From Winogradskyella luteola (GTDB taxonomy: Bacteria > Bacteroidota > Bacteroidia > Flavobacteriales > Flavobacteriaceae), in contig NZ_JAGSPD010000013.1 in NCBI RefSeq assembly GCF_019203985.1, forward strand, positions 21,385-85,384: a stretch of DNA of 64,000 nucleotides, read 5' to 3'. Position 1 is the stretch's first letter. Each line of letters begins with the position of its first letter. The translations under genes were made by a program, and so were the position numbers. Shown here in pieces: positions 35,641 through 45,309 of this stretch. The notes beneath the pieces were generated by a model. It was not told where the DNA came from, did no database searches, and worked only from the letters and a program-made list of their open reading frames with translations.

Positions 35641-38600
35641 TCATTCTACAGAAATTCTAACGCCTTCACTATGGCTACTAAATTCTGGTGCGTACATAGA
35701 CTGAATAGTACTAATTCCGTTACTCATGTCACCAGCATTATTAACTCTGAGATCGTACTCAAACACATAAACTCCTTTTGGCAAATAATCGATAAAGAAG
35801 TTTGTTGCTGCATCTTTAGTACTTTCATAATAGCCCAAACCATCTTGCCATTTGTATTGTGACAATACATTAATAGGCTCAAAACCAGCGGCACGCATAT
35901 CCTTAAGATGTACAAATTCCATAGAACGGTCTGTCCGTAATTCTACTCTAACTCTCACTAAATCTCCAATATTAAGTTTGGTGTCTGAAGTGATTTCTGA
36001 GATTTCTTCACCTTTATCGGTATTAGTTTTTAGGAAGAGTTTTTTACTCAGTTGTAATGGTGTTTTGGCCGAGGTGATTTTGTCTAAATCTTCAAAGTAT
36101 TGCCAATACAGAGCTCCCCAAGCAATACCATCCCCTTTTTTAGAGATTGTAACATTGGCTTGTTCTGGTTGAATTTCTGATCCTGACCATGAGGTTTTGT
36201 AGTAGCCGGTTCCTGCTTCAAGTTTTACGTTCTCTAATTTTTCTGGTGATATGGTTTCATTTCCAACTTTTACATCGACCATTTCTGTAATACTCAACCA
36301 ATCACTACCTTGAAGCAATAGAGCGTAAACAGCTTCAGTCGTAGCTTTTGTAGTTTTCCATTGATTGGTTTGCTTGTTTTTTAGCAACCATATTTTTAAG
36401 TTGTCGATGTCTTCAATATTCTTTGCTTGGCTCTGAATGATATTGCCAGCTTCAGAAAATGCCTCAATCAACAAGGCTTGTGTTTCAATTGGTGCTTGAT
36501 ACCAGTGCCATGAATTGGTATTGGCTTTCCAATACATACCTAGTTCTTCTGAAGTAATACTGCTTTCTTTTAGCGATTTTAAGATTTTACCAGCAGTTAC
36601 ATTATCTTTCATTCTGTGCATCGTCAATGTCATTAAACCTTTGGCATAAAGTGGGCGCGATAACCAGTATTCTTTAATCTGGCCTTGGTAATAGTCCATT
36701 ATTTTTTCAACCTCTTTTGAAGCTTTAAATTCTGGATAAAAACTGCGTACATACAAATAATGCAATTGTGTGTACGACAAATGATCCTTGCTTAAATCAA
36801 CATTTTTATCATACTTTTTTAAGTCTTTGTATTCTTTTACAAATTCTGAATCTAAATATTGGATGGCGTTTGTAATCATTTGAGATGCTTCGCTATCGCT
36901 CTGAATGACATTTAGGTGTTTTAAATGTCCAAAACCAGCAATAATATGTTGCGTAATGTAACGGTTGGCGTACCCACCATTAAACCAAGGCCAAGCACCA
37001 GATGGTAATTGATTTTGTTTAAGCTTACGTAAAGCTGACGATAATTCGCTATTCATTTTATTAAGGTCGAATAACAAACCGATACGTTTTTTCTGCTCAG
37101 TCTCTGATTGAGCATCGCGTAACCAAGGTGTTTCTTGAATTAAAAGTGATTTCAATTCTTGGTTCTTTTCTAAGTTGCTCAATAAAGCATCGGTTGATTT
37201 CCATTGGTTAAAAACCGCTTCAATTTTTGGGTTAGATTTTACGATATGTTGTGCTAAGGCATTGGCATAATATCTCGAAAAGGTTTGCTCATTACAATCG
37301 TAAGGGTATTCCATTAAATAAGGTAAAGCTTGTACGGCATACCAAGCAGGATTAGAGGTCATCTCTAATGTTAGCTTATGGTTTGTCAATGTGGTGGAGG
37401 TGTTGTCCTTTAGTTTATCTAAGGTAAACGTCTTGGTCTCATTAGAGCTTACCCACATTGGCAATGTTTCTGTAACCAACATTCTGTTAGATAATACAGG
37501 TAGAGCATTTTGTTCGCCATCACTAAAATCTTCTGACTTGGCAATAATTTTATATTGAATGGCTTGAAGTCCTTTGGGAATTCTTAGTGTCCATGAAACT
37601 TGAGCATTGCCCTTGGCATCAACGGTAAATTTTTTATCTGTAAGTTCAGTCTTTAATGTATAGTTTCTGCCTGCATCACCTTCAATGACTGTAGATAAAA
37701 TATCCCCTGAGACAGCATCGGTTAATTCTAATCTGGCCATACCTGATAATTCCTTTTCTGTAAGATTTGCAATCTTGGTACTAATGCTAATTTTATCTCC
37801 TTCTCTTAAAAAACGAGGTGCATTTGGTATGACCATCAACTCTTTTTGGGTCACGGTTTCTAATTGTGTAATTGCACTTTCTAAAGTTTTAGTGTGCGCC
37901 AATAATTGCAATTTCCATGTCGTCAATGCTTCGGGAGCCTTAAAGTTGAAACTCACATTACCTTCTTTATCGGTTTGTAATTGTGGAAAGAAAAAAGCGG
38001 TTTCATTTAGATTTTTTCGGATTTTGATTGGGTTTGAGTCTGCTTTTTTAGAGTTTAATGCATTATTGTCATCTCTAAATTCTTCTTTGTCTGCTTCATA
38101 GCTAATACCATTTGCCATATTTGATTGCATTGGTGCAGAACCTGTAATCATAACCGCTTCAGATTCTAACATTTCATCAGCTACAACATCTACGCCAGCA
38201 ACTTGTCCTCTTAATACTTTATATCGATAGTTTTGATTATTCCCAAAATAAAATCCAAACCAATTCAATTGGTCATAACTTTGGTTGGCATAACCATTAG
38301 GATATTCAAAGCGATTAAATAATCTAAAATTGGTGTTACTGAAACTAGAGTAGGAGTTTTTATAGATACTTCCTGAGTATTGGTATCTGTTAATGGGGTT
38401 GAAGCTCCAATTGTGTGCTCTAAACTCGTCTAAAGAAGCATCGTACATACTCGCTAACAATTCGGCAGAAACTTTATCTCCTTTTGGGCCTTTAATTTTA
38501 AAACTCCAAGTTTCGTCTTTACCTGGTTGCAGTTTATCTCTAAAGGTGTTGGTTTCAATTTTCAAATCGGTCTTTGGATAAGGTACATTGACCCTAAAAT

Positions 38601-41600
38601 TTTGTGACACATAAGCATTGAAAGCTGCAAAACTACAGTGTACCTCAAAACCGCCTAAATCACTTTCTAATACAGGTATGCTAATGGTTTGTTTAGAATT
38701 GTTGAGCTGTACCAGCTGCGTAACAATAATTGTATTGTCTTTTTCAACTTCTACAGTGACGGTAATGTCTTTTGCCGCAGAGCCTAACGTCAGTTTCGCT
38801 ATATCACCAGCTTTGTAACTGTCTTTATCTAAGGACGCTTCAAATAATTGATTGTCTGCAACGGTTTTGTCTGACTTACTGTAGAGCGATGTAAATACCT
38901 GATCTTTTACATCTTGCCCAAATTTATCTTTGCTTTCTGCAACAATAAGATACTTTCCGGAATCCCATTTTTTTAATTTTTTTAAGGTGATATTTTTTTC
39001 TCTTTCAGTATCAAAATCAATGCTGAATACTTCTTTGCCTTTACCCCAATTGCTCAATAAATGCTTATTACTGTATGGGTCGTGAGGGAATAGACCTTTA
39101 AATTCTTCTTTAGAAATTACTTGAAAGTCTGGTGCATTCCAAGGTCTGTTTCGTAATACGTAGTTTGGTGCATTAAGTTTATAGATTTTAAGCGTTCCTT
39201 TTGCAGGTACGTCTTCACCATTCAAGTTTTTTGAGATCAAGGTGATAGCAATTTCTTTTTGGGATTTATTAACGACTTCAGGAGCAACTATTTTTAACGT
39301 CATGGCATGATAGCCAACATTTGCTATAGTAGTTGCTGTTCGAGTTTCTCCATTAATATCAGTAACATCTGCTGTGACTTCATATCTAAAAATTGGTTGA
39401 TTGTCTTTTGAAACGTTTTCATCAGGTAATGCCTTAAAGACCACTTTAAATTCTCTTTTAGCATTTGTTTTGGTTTCTCCAAACGTTATTTCTTGCGGTT
39501 CGGAATTATAAAATGGTCGTCTCCAATACCACCAACTAGGATATTGTACCTGACGCTTTACACGATAAACGACTTTAGCATCTGTAATGTTACTACCAGC
39601 AAAAGCAATTGCTGTACCTTTTACTGTAATACTGTCATTGACCTTATAGGTTTCCGTTATGGGTTGAAATTCTGGTTTAAATTTTGGACGCTTATATTCT
39701 TCTACCGAGAAATAAGCGACATTAACTATACCGTTACCAAATTCAATATAAAATTGACCAGTTAAACCATCATTCGGTAATATAAACTCACCTGCTGCAG
39801 ATCCAAATTCGTTAGTAACAAGTTTTAGTTCTTTAAGTAATTCTCTATTGGTATTGTAAAGACGTGCTGTAACGTTTTCATTTGGTGTTACTGTCGTTTC
39901 GTTGTCATCTGTTATTAAAGTTATGCCCTTAAAATAAACTATCTGTCCAGGTCTATAAATACTTCGGTCTGTAAATATAAAAGTATTTCTTTTTGCTTTA
40001 TCATTTTTAGGTTGCCTGTAGTTTCTGCCAATATTATAATTGCCAAAAAGGGCGATTTCATCCTTGTAATCTGCTTTTATTTCTACAGCCCTGTAATAGT
40101 TTTTATCTCGATTGAATTTAAATTTACCAAAACGGTCTGTGTTTAACTTTTTGGTAAATGATTTATTTCTGTTGTTTCTGTAACTTATTTTAATGGCTGC
40201 GTTAATAATCGGTTCACCATTATTTCTGTTGATGAGTTGATAATGTACGGCATCATTTTGGGTACTTTCTACCAATGCCATATTTGTAATCTGAATGTGT
40301 GAAGTGGCAAAAACATTATTCTTTGTGTTGGTATCTGCTTTTATGAGATAAAGCCCATTTTGTAATTCGGGGATAATGATTTCCGTGCTATGCTCTTGGT
40401 AATCCCCTTCAGATTTTAATGTGCTTGAAAAAGACGCTACAGTATTGAGATTTTTGAAAAACTTAGCCTTATCTTCTGCGTTGTAGATTTTATTAAAATT
40501 ATCTAATTGTCTTTTGTTGACTTTATAAATCTCGAAGTCTAAACTAGTTAAATTCTTATAGCTAACTAAGATTCTTGATGCTGAATTAACAGGAATGTAC
40601 GCTTCAGCTTGAAGTCTTAAACTCGATAGAAGTATTTGTTGTTTTAAAACTTTACATTGTTTTGCTCCGTCACTCTCAGGATATTTTGAAATAACCGTGT
40701 TACATAATTCAATAGCATCTTTAAGTTTCCAGCGATGTCTGTTGTTGGCTTCAATTAGGTGGTTACTACTATTGTATTGACTGCCTAATTCCTTATAAAC
40801 TAAAGCAATTTCAAAATCATATAAAGCAGACAATGGCAAATCTTTTAACTCATCGGACCTAGTTTTTAAAGTTTGTAACAATGCCTCTTCTTTATCGTTA
40901 AAAGTAGCATGTTGGGCAACAAACTTTAAACGTTCAATATCTACATCGGCAAATGCTCTGGTTACGTCATCTTTACGATGAAACCTCAGCAGGTTTTGGT
41001 AGATTCTTAAAGCATTTAATTGTAATGATAATGAATCTTTAGAATCAAGTTTTTGATTGATGAACTGTTCGCTATTAGCAATAAGTGCTCTGTCATCTAT
41101 TTTGAATTTATATGCTGGTTGCGTGATGCTATTTTCACTCGTCTTATAAAACTGAAGTGCATTATGGCTCAATAAATCGAAAAGTGTAGGTCTGTAAATT
41201 TTAGAGTCTTCAGCTTCATGTAAAATTAATTTGTAGTTTTCTAAAGATTCTAACTGAAGCATCAAACTATTGTCGAGCGAACGCTGATAATACACATGGA
41301 TTTCGTTGAAAAGCGTTTCCAGATCCCAAGTCCTAAAGTCATCACTAACTTTGTCGCTAGTCTTGGTGCGATTATAAAATTTGTAACGGTTTTGTTGAAA
41401 ATATTGCCAATATAATGTTGCCAACATATTTTCGAGTAAATGCTTGGTCACAATATTGTCGGTAACATCAATTTCAGATTTAAAACGCTTTACAATATTA
41501 AGTTGAGCATCTTCTTCTAGCGTTAACATGTACTTGCTCTTGTGGAGTAGAGCTTTAATCTGTTGCTGTTTATTGTTAGATGTTATGGCATCATTGTAAA

Positions 41601-41745
41601 TGGTATCTACAAGGTCAGCAGCACTTTTAGTTAAACCTTCATTTTCAAATTTGGTGACCTTTTGCCATTGTTTATCAAAGTTGTTTTGAGCATTAGAAAA
41701 GGAAGCAAAGCAAATTAGCATTAGTATTGAGATATAATTTTTCAT
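35641..41745 (-). CDS. Alpha-2-macroglobulin family protein
   Basis: A 2034-residue secreted protein of the bacterial alpha-2-macroglobulin family, which traps or inhibits proteases and is thought to protect the periplasm. A signal peptide ends in FSNAQ. The N-terminal 400 residues are helical, then macroglobulin-like beta domains follow (FTDRSIYRPGQIVYFKG at about 595-611 marks the MG2-type region). The thioester region reads YPYDCNEQTF, a CxEQ motif that fits a reactive Cys-Gln thioester. An MG10/complement-like domain closes the protein. It stands alone: no penicillin-binding protein gene is adjacent, unlike the E. coli yfhM-pbpC pair. Confidence 0.93.
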   Translation of the reverse strand: MKNYISILMLICFASFSNAQNNFDKQWQKVTKFENEGLTKSAADLVDTIYNDAITSNNKQQQIKALLHKSKYMLTLEEDAQLNIVKRFKSEIDVTDNIVTKHLLENMLATLYWQYFQQNRYKFYNRTKTSDKVSDDFRTWDLETLFNEIHVYYQRSLDNSLMLQLESLENYKLILHEAEDSKIYRPTLFDLLSHNALQFYKTSENSITQPAYKFKIDDRALIANSEQFINQKLDSKDSLSLQLNALRIYQNLLRFHRKDDVTRAFADVDIERLKFVAQHATFNDKEEALLQTLKTRSDELKDLPLSALYDFEIALVYKELGSQYNSSNHLIEANNRHRWKLKDAIELCNTVISKYPESDGAKQCKVLKQQILLSSLRLQAEAYIPVNSASRILVSYKNLTSLDFEIYKVNKRQLDNFNKIYNAEDKAKFFKNLNTVASFSSTLKSEGDYQEHSTEIIIPELQNGLYLIKADTNTKNNVFATSHIQITNMALVESTQNDAVHYQLINRNNGEPIINAAIKISYRNNRNKSFTKKLNTDRFGKFKFNRDKNYYRAVEIKADYKDEIALFGNYNIGRNYRQPKNDKAKRNTFIFTDRSIYRPGQIVYFKGITLITDDNETTVTPNENVTARLYNTNRELLKELKLVTNEFGSAAGEFILPNDGLTGQFYIEFGNGIVNVAYFSVEEYKRPKFKPEFQPITETYKVNDSITVKGTAIAFAGSNITDAKVVYRVKRQVQYPSWWYWRRPFYNSEPQEITFGETKTNAKREFKVVFKALPDENVSKDNQPIFRYEVTADVTDINGETRTATTIANVGYHAMTLKIVAPEVVNKSQKEIAITLISKNLNGEDVPAKGTLKIYKLNAPNYVLRNRPWNAPDFQVISKEEFKGLFPHDPYSNKHLLSNWGKGKEVFSIDFDTEREKNITLKKLKKWDSGKYLIVAESKDKFGQDVKDQVFTSLYSKSDKTVADNQLFEASLDKDSYKAGDIAKLTLGSAAKDITVTVEVEKDNTIIVTQLVQLNNSKQTISIPVLESDLGGFEVHCSFAAFNAYVSQNFRVNVPYPKTDLKIETNTFRDKLQPGKDETWSFKIKGPKGDKVSAELLASMYDASLDEFRAHNWSFNPINRYQYSGSIYKNSYSSFSNTNFRLFNRFEYPNGYANQSYDQLNWFGFYFGNNQNYRYKVLRGQVAGVDVVADEMLESEAVMITGSAPMQSNMANGISYEADKEEFRDDNNALNSKKADSNPIKIRKNLNETAFFFPQLQTDKEGNVSFNFKAPEALTTWKLQLLAHTKTLESAITQLETVTQKELMVIPNAPRFLREGDKISISTKIANLTEKELSGMARLELTDAVSGDILSTVIEGDAGRNYTLKTELTDKKFTVDAKGNAQVSWTLRIPKGLQAIQYKIIAKSEDFSDGEQNALPVLSNRMLVTETLPMWVSSNETKTFTLDKLKDNTSTTLTNHKLTLEMTSNPAWYAVQALPYLMEYPYDCNEQTFSRYYANALAQHIVKSNPKIEAVFNQWKSTDALLSNLEKNQELKSLLIQETPWLRDAQSETEQKKRIGLLFDLNKMNSELSSALRKLKQNQLPSGAWPWFNGGYANRYITQHIIAGFGHLKHLNVIQSDSEASQMITNAIQYLDSEFVKEYKDLKKYDKNVDLSKDHLSYTQLHYLYVRSFYPEFKASKEVEKIMDYYQGQIKEYWLSRPLYAKGLMTLTMHRMKDNVTAGKILKSLKESSITSEELGMYWKANTNSWHWYQAPIETQALLIEAFSEAGNIIQSQAKNIEDIDNLKIWLLKNKQTNQWKTTKATTEAVYALLLQGSDWLSITEMVDVKVGNETISPEKLENVKLEAGTGYYKTSWSGSEIQPEQANVTISKKGDGIAWGALYWQYFEDLDKITSAKTPLQLSKKLFLKTNTDKGEEISEITSDTKLNIGDLVRVRVELRTDRSMEFVHLKDMRAAGFEPINVLSQYKWQDGLGYYESTKDAATNFFIDYLPKGVYVFEYDLRVNNAGDMSNGISTIQSMYAPEFSSHSEGVRISVE

Positions 41746-41869
41746 TTATTATTTATTTTCGATCAAAATACCTTCAAAAGGCATTCCAAAAAAGCAATAA
41801 GAAGTAAACCTCTTGTTTCAATGAGTGAAGTTACACAATTTGCGAGTGAAACAGAACGTTAATAAATTG

Positions 41870-41877
41870 TATTTTTG
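41870..41877 (+). promoter_or_regulatory. -7 box of the TPR protein gene
   Basis: TATTTTTG, a perfect TAnnTTTG match, 22 bp before the ATG at 41900. It confirms the downstream start, because the longer reading frame would begin upstream of the promoter. Confidence 0.5.
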
Positions 41878-41899
41878 TAAAAAAAAAGTGCTAATTGTT

Positions 41900-42853
41900 A
41901 TGAAGAAGTTTCTATGTATTTTTTTTATATCATCTTTTTGTTTTTCTCAAACTTCAAAAGAAAAAGCACAGAGCTACATTGCCGAAAAAGCGTTTCTAAA
42001 GGCACAGAATGAAATGGAGTCGTTTCTGGAGTCAAATGCTAATGACAAAGAAGCCATTGAAATTTTAGGTGATGCCTATGGACACCAGAAAAAGTGGGAT
42101 GAAGCCATTGAACAATATGAAAAGCTTAAAGACAAAGAGCCCAATAATGCCAATTACCATTATAAATATGGTGGTGCTTTGGGTATGAAGGCACTGAACA
42201 TCAGTAAATTTAAAGCCTTAGGGATTATTGGAGATGTAAAACGTGCTTTTTTAAAAGCTGCAGAGTTAGATCCGAACCATATCGATACACGATGGGCTTT
42301 AGTAGAATTGTATGTTTCTTTACCAGGTATTGTTGGTGGAAGCAACTCAAAAGCACTAAAGTATGCTAACGAACTTCAAAAGCTCTCTAAAGTAGATGGC
42401 TACTTAGCAAAAGGCTATGTTTATGAGTATGACGATGAACCAGAACTGGCTGAGAAATACTACCGTTTAGCTATAAAAGTGGGTGGTTCTGTAACGTGCT
42501 ACGATAAACTAACTACATTTTATGAGAACCATGGAAAACCTGAAAAGGCCATTGATAATCTAGAGAAAGCACAACAAAAACTGCAGCGCAATGCTATGCA
42601 TTACCAAATCGGTAAAGTTTGTGCGGATTATAACTTACAATTGGATAAAGGTGAAAAATGTCTTAAGGCTTATTTATCTAATTATTCTACAAAAGATGGC
42701 GTTCCTAAGGCCTGGGCTTATTATCGCATGGCACAAATCTACAAGCACAAAAAGAATAAAAAGGAAGCTCTTAAATGGATAGACAAAGCTATTGCTGGTT
42801 TACCGAAAATTAAAGTCTTTAAAGAGGAAAAGGTTACAATTTCTCAACTGTAA
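41900..42853 (+). CDS. Secreted tetratricopeptide repeat protein
   Basis: A 317-residue periplasmic protein with signal peptide (CIFFISSFCFSQ) and several TPR units, for example around KEAIEILGDAYGHQKKWDEA (about residues 50-69) and further repeats up to about 290. TPR proteins mediate protein-protein contacts; the partner is unknown. The start at 41900 is supported by the upstream -7 box. Confidence 0.88.
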   Translation: MKKFLCIFFISSFCFSQTSKEKAQSYIAEKAFLKAQNEMESFLESNANDKEAIEILGDAYGHQKKWDEAIEQYEKLKDKEPNNANYHYKYGGALGMKALNISKFKALGIIGDVKRAFLKAAELDPNHIDTRWALVELYVSLPGIVGGSNSKALKYANELQKLSKVDGYLAKGYVYEYDDEPELAEKYYRLAIKVGGSVTCYDKLTTFYENHGKPEKAIDNLEKAQQKLQRNAMHYQIGKVCADYNLQLDKGEKCLKAYLSNYSTKDGVPKAWAYYRMAQIYKHKKNKKEALKWIDKAIAGLPKIKVFKEEKVTISQL

Positions 42854-42918
42854 CTTTACATCCATAAAATTCATTAACTATATTTATGATATAAATATTT
42901 GTTAATTTTTTCAAAATG

Positions 42919-42931
42919 ATAGTAATACTAT
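42919..42931. promoter_or_regulatory. Candidate TetR operator
   Basis: ATAGTA-A-TACTAT is a perfect palindrome that ends one base before the -7 box (42932-42939) of the TetR-type gene. Two further outward pairs extend it imperfectly. Position and symmetry fit an autoregulatory repressor site. Confidence 0.5.
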
Positions 42932-42939
42932 TATATTTG
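42932..42939 (+). promoter_or_regulatory. -7 box of the TetR/ABC export operon
   Basis: TATATTTG, a perfect TAnnTTTG match, 18 bp before the ATG at 42958. No -33 TTG at the standard distance is evident. Confidence 0.5.
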
Positions 42940-42957
42940 CAATCAAATATTTTACAG

Positions 42958-43650
42958 ATGATAAATTTACTATCAAATATAAAAATATCTGTTCCTGATA
43001 AAATCTTTATCAAGGATCCAGAATCGTCAGACTTAGGTAAGCGCATCACTGAGCATAGTATTTTGCTGATTGATGAAATTGGTTTCGATAGTTTTACGTT
43101 CAAAAAATTGGGCACAAAGATTGGCTCTAATGAAAGTTCCATTTACCGTTATTTTGAAAGTAAGCACAAACTTCTATTATATCTTACGTCATGGTATTGG
43201 GCATGGATAGAATATCAACTGGTTTTTGCTACGCACAACGTGCCAGATAATAAAGTACAATTACATACAGCTATAGAAGTGGTTACAAGAACCATAAAAG
43301 AAGATTTAAACTTTACCCATATCAATGAAGTGGTGTTAAACAGAATCATAATTAATGAATACTCTAAATCTTATTTAACAAAGGAAGTGGACAGTGAAAA
43401 CAAAGAAGGCTATTTCGTGGTTTACAAAAGACTTATTAAACGTTTAAGTGAAATCATCAATAAAGTAAATCCTGATTATGAATTTCCTTCTAGTTTAGCC
43501 AGCACTATTGTAGAAGGTGCATTGCATCAACATTTCTTAAAGGCACATTTTAGTTCAATCACAGATTGTGGCAAGGACGTAACTCCGACAGAATTCTTTC
43601 TCAACCTAACTCAAAAAGTTTTAAAGACAACAAAAGATGAATCAAGATAA
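42958..43650 (+). CDS. TetR/AcrR-family transcriptional regulator
   Basis: A 230-residue repressor. The N-terminal helix-turn-helix is FDSFTFKKLGTKIGSNESSI followed by YRYFESKHKLL, typical of TetR. The ATG at 42958 is chosen because the -7 box lies between it and the longer start. It overlaps the ABC transporter gene by 14 bp, so regulator and exporter are made together. A palindrome at the promoter suggests self-regulation of the whole four-gene operon. Confidence 0.88.
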   Translation: MINLLSNIKISVPDKIFIKDPESSDLGKRITEHSILLIDEIGFDSFTFKKLGTKIGSNESSIYRYFESKHKLLLYLTSWYWAWIEYQLVFATHNVPDNKVQLHTAIEVVTRTIKEDLNFTHINEVVLNRIIINEYSKSYLTKEVDSENKEGYFVVYKRLIKRLSEIINKVNPDYEFPSSLASTIVEGALHQHFLKAHFSSITDCGKDVTPTEFFLNLTQKVLKTTKDESR

Positions 43651-45298
43651 ACCTCTTCTAACACCTTGGCAACGTTTCCTAGGGATTTTAAAGCTAGAAA
43701 AAAAGGATTTATTGCAAGTAATCTACTATGCGGTATTTTCAGGATTAATCAGTCTTACATTACCACTGGGTATTCAAGCGATTATAAATTTAATACAAGG
43801 GGCACAAGTTAGCACATCTTGGATAGTGCTGGTGGTTTTGGTCACCTTAGGTGTGGTTTTCGTGGGTATATTACAGCTCATGCAGATGCGAATTATAGAA
43901 ACCGTACAGCAACGTATTTTTATGAGAGCGTCTTTTGAGTTCACATATCGCTTTCCAAAGATAAGAATGGATGAACTGCGAAACTATTACCCACCAGAAT
44001 TAGCAAATCGTTTTTTTGATGTACTTACCGTTCAGAAAGGACTGGCTAAGTTATTGCTCGACGTGCCAGCTGCAGTATTACAGATTGTATTTGCGTTGAT
44101 ATTGTTATCATTTTACCATCCATTTTTTATAGCATTTGGTATACTTCTAATCTTGTTGATTTATGTCGTATTTAAATACACTATTCAGCGTGGTATGAAA
44201 ACCAGTTTAATAGAATCTAAAAAGAAATATATCGTTGCACATTGGATACAGGAAGTGGCACGCTCAATAATGAGTTTTAAAATCTCTGGTAAAACCTCAC
44301 TGGCTTTAGATAAAAACGACAAGCTTGTAAACGGCTACTTAGAAGCAAGAGAAAGTCATTTTAAGATTTTGATATTGCAGTTTATACAAATGATTGGTTT
44401 TAAAGTCATCGTAACTGCAGGACTTTTAATTATTGGTGGCTTGCTGGTCTTAAATCAAGAGATGAACATCGGTCAGTTCGTCGCTGCTGAAATCATTATT
44501 TTATTGGTAATAACATCTGTGGAAAAGTTGATATTGGGATTAGAGTCCTTTTACGACGTACTGACATCATTAGAAAAAATGGGACAAGTTGTAGATAAAA
44601 AAATTGAATCTCAGGATGGAGAGGATGTAAAGATTGACGAGGACTTTAAGATACAATTGGAAAAGGTGTCTTACAGTGTTCCTGATCGTGAAATTCCAAT
44701 ATTAAGCAATATCTCTTTTAATATAAATTCAAAAAGTAGAATTTTAATACAAGGCGAAAGTGGCTCGGGTAAATCTAGTCTTGTACGAATCATATCTGGT
44801 ATTTTGAGACCAAGCTCAGGAAGGATATTTTTAAATGACAATTCATTATCTAATTTAAATCTCAATAGTTATAGATCTCATTTGGGTTTGTCTCTCTCTG
44901 ACGAAACACCTTTTGAAGGTTCTATTAGGGAGAACTTAACGCTTGGGGATCACTCAATATCAACACAACAGATAGAGGAAGTTGTGAGCAAAGTGGGCTT
45001 AACCAATTTTCTCAAGGAAACAGAGTTGGGCTTGGATACTGTAATCTATCCAGAAGGAAAGCAAATGCCATTTACGGTTTCTAAGAAAATAATTTTGGCA
45101 AGAGCGATTCTTAAAAAACCTAAGCTTCTATTATTGGAAGAACCTTTAGAGCATTTTCAAGAAGCCGAGACCCAACGTATAATTGAATATATCACGGCAC
45201 CAGAGCACCCCTGGTCGCTTGTAGTTGTAAGTTATAATCCGAAATGGCAGAATAATTGTTCAGAAATTATTAATCTCAAAAAAGGTGAGACCATTTAA
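43637..45298 (+). CDS. ABC transporter, fused membrane and ATPase domains, with degenerate nucleotide-binding motifs
   Basis: A 553-residue half-transporter of the type I secretion class without a peptidase domain. About five to six membrane segments occupy residues 25-300. The ATPase domain has an intact Walker A (GESGSGKSS, about 371-379), but the signature LSGGQ is replaced by PFTVSKK, Walker B ends LLLLEEP instead of DE, and the switch His position reads VVVSYNPKW. These changes suggest unusual ATP handling. It is coupled to HlyD- and TolC-type partners, 11 and then 3 bp apart, forming a tripartite exporter. Confidence 0.87.
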   Translation: MNQDKPLLTPWQRFLGILKLEKKDLLQVIYYAVFSGLISLTLPLGIQAIINLIQGAQVSTSWIVLVVLVTLGVVFVGILQLMQMRIIETVQQRIFMRASFEFTYRFPKIRMDELRNYYPPELANRFFDVLTVQKGLAKLLLDVPAAVLQIVFALILLSFYHPFFIAFGILLILLIYVVFKYTIQRGMKTSLIESKKKYIVAHWIQEVARSIMSFKISGKTSLALDKNDKLVNGYLEARESHFKILILQFIQMIGFKVIVTAGLLIIGGLLVLNQEMNIGQFVAAEIIILLVITSVEKLILGLESFYDVLTSLEKMGQVVDKKIESQDGEDVKIDEDFKIQLEKVSYSVPDREIPILSNISFNINSKSRILIQGESGSGKSSLVRIISGILRPSSGRIFLNDNSLSNLNLNSYRSHLGLSLSDETPFEGSIRENLTLGDHSISTQQIEEVVSKVGLTNFLKETELGLDTVIYPEGKQMPFTVSKKIILARAILKKPKLLLLEEPLEHFQEAETQRIIEYITAPEHPWSLVVVSYNPKWQNNCSEIINLKKGETI

Positions 45299-45309
45299 AA
45301 GGTAAAAGC

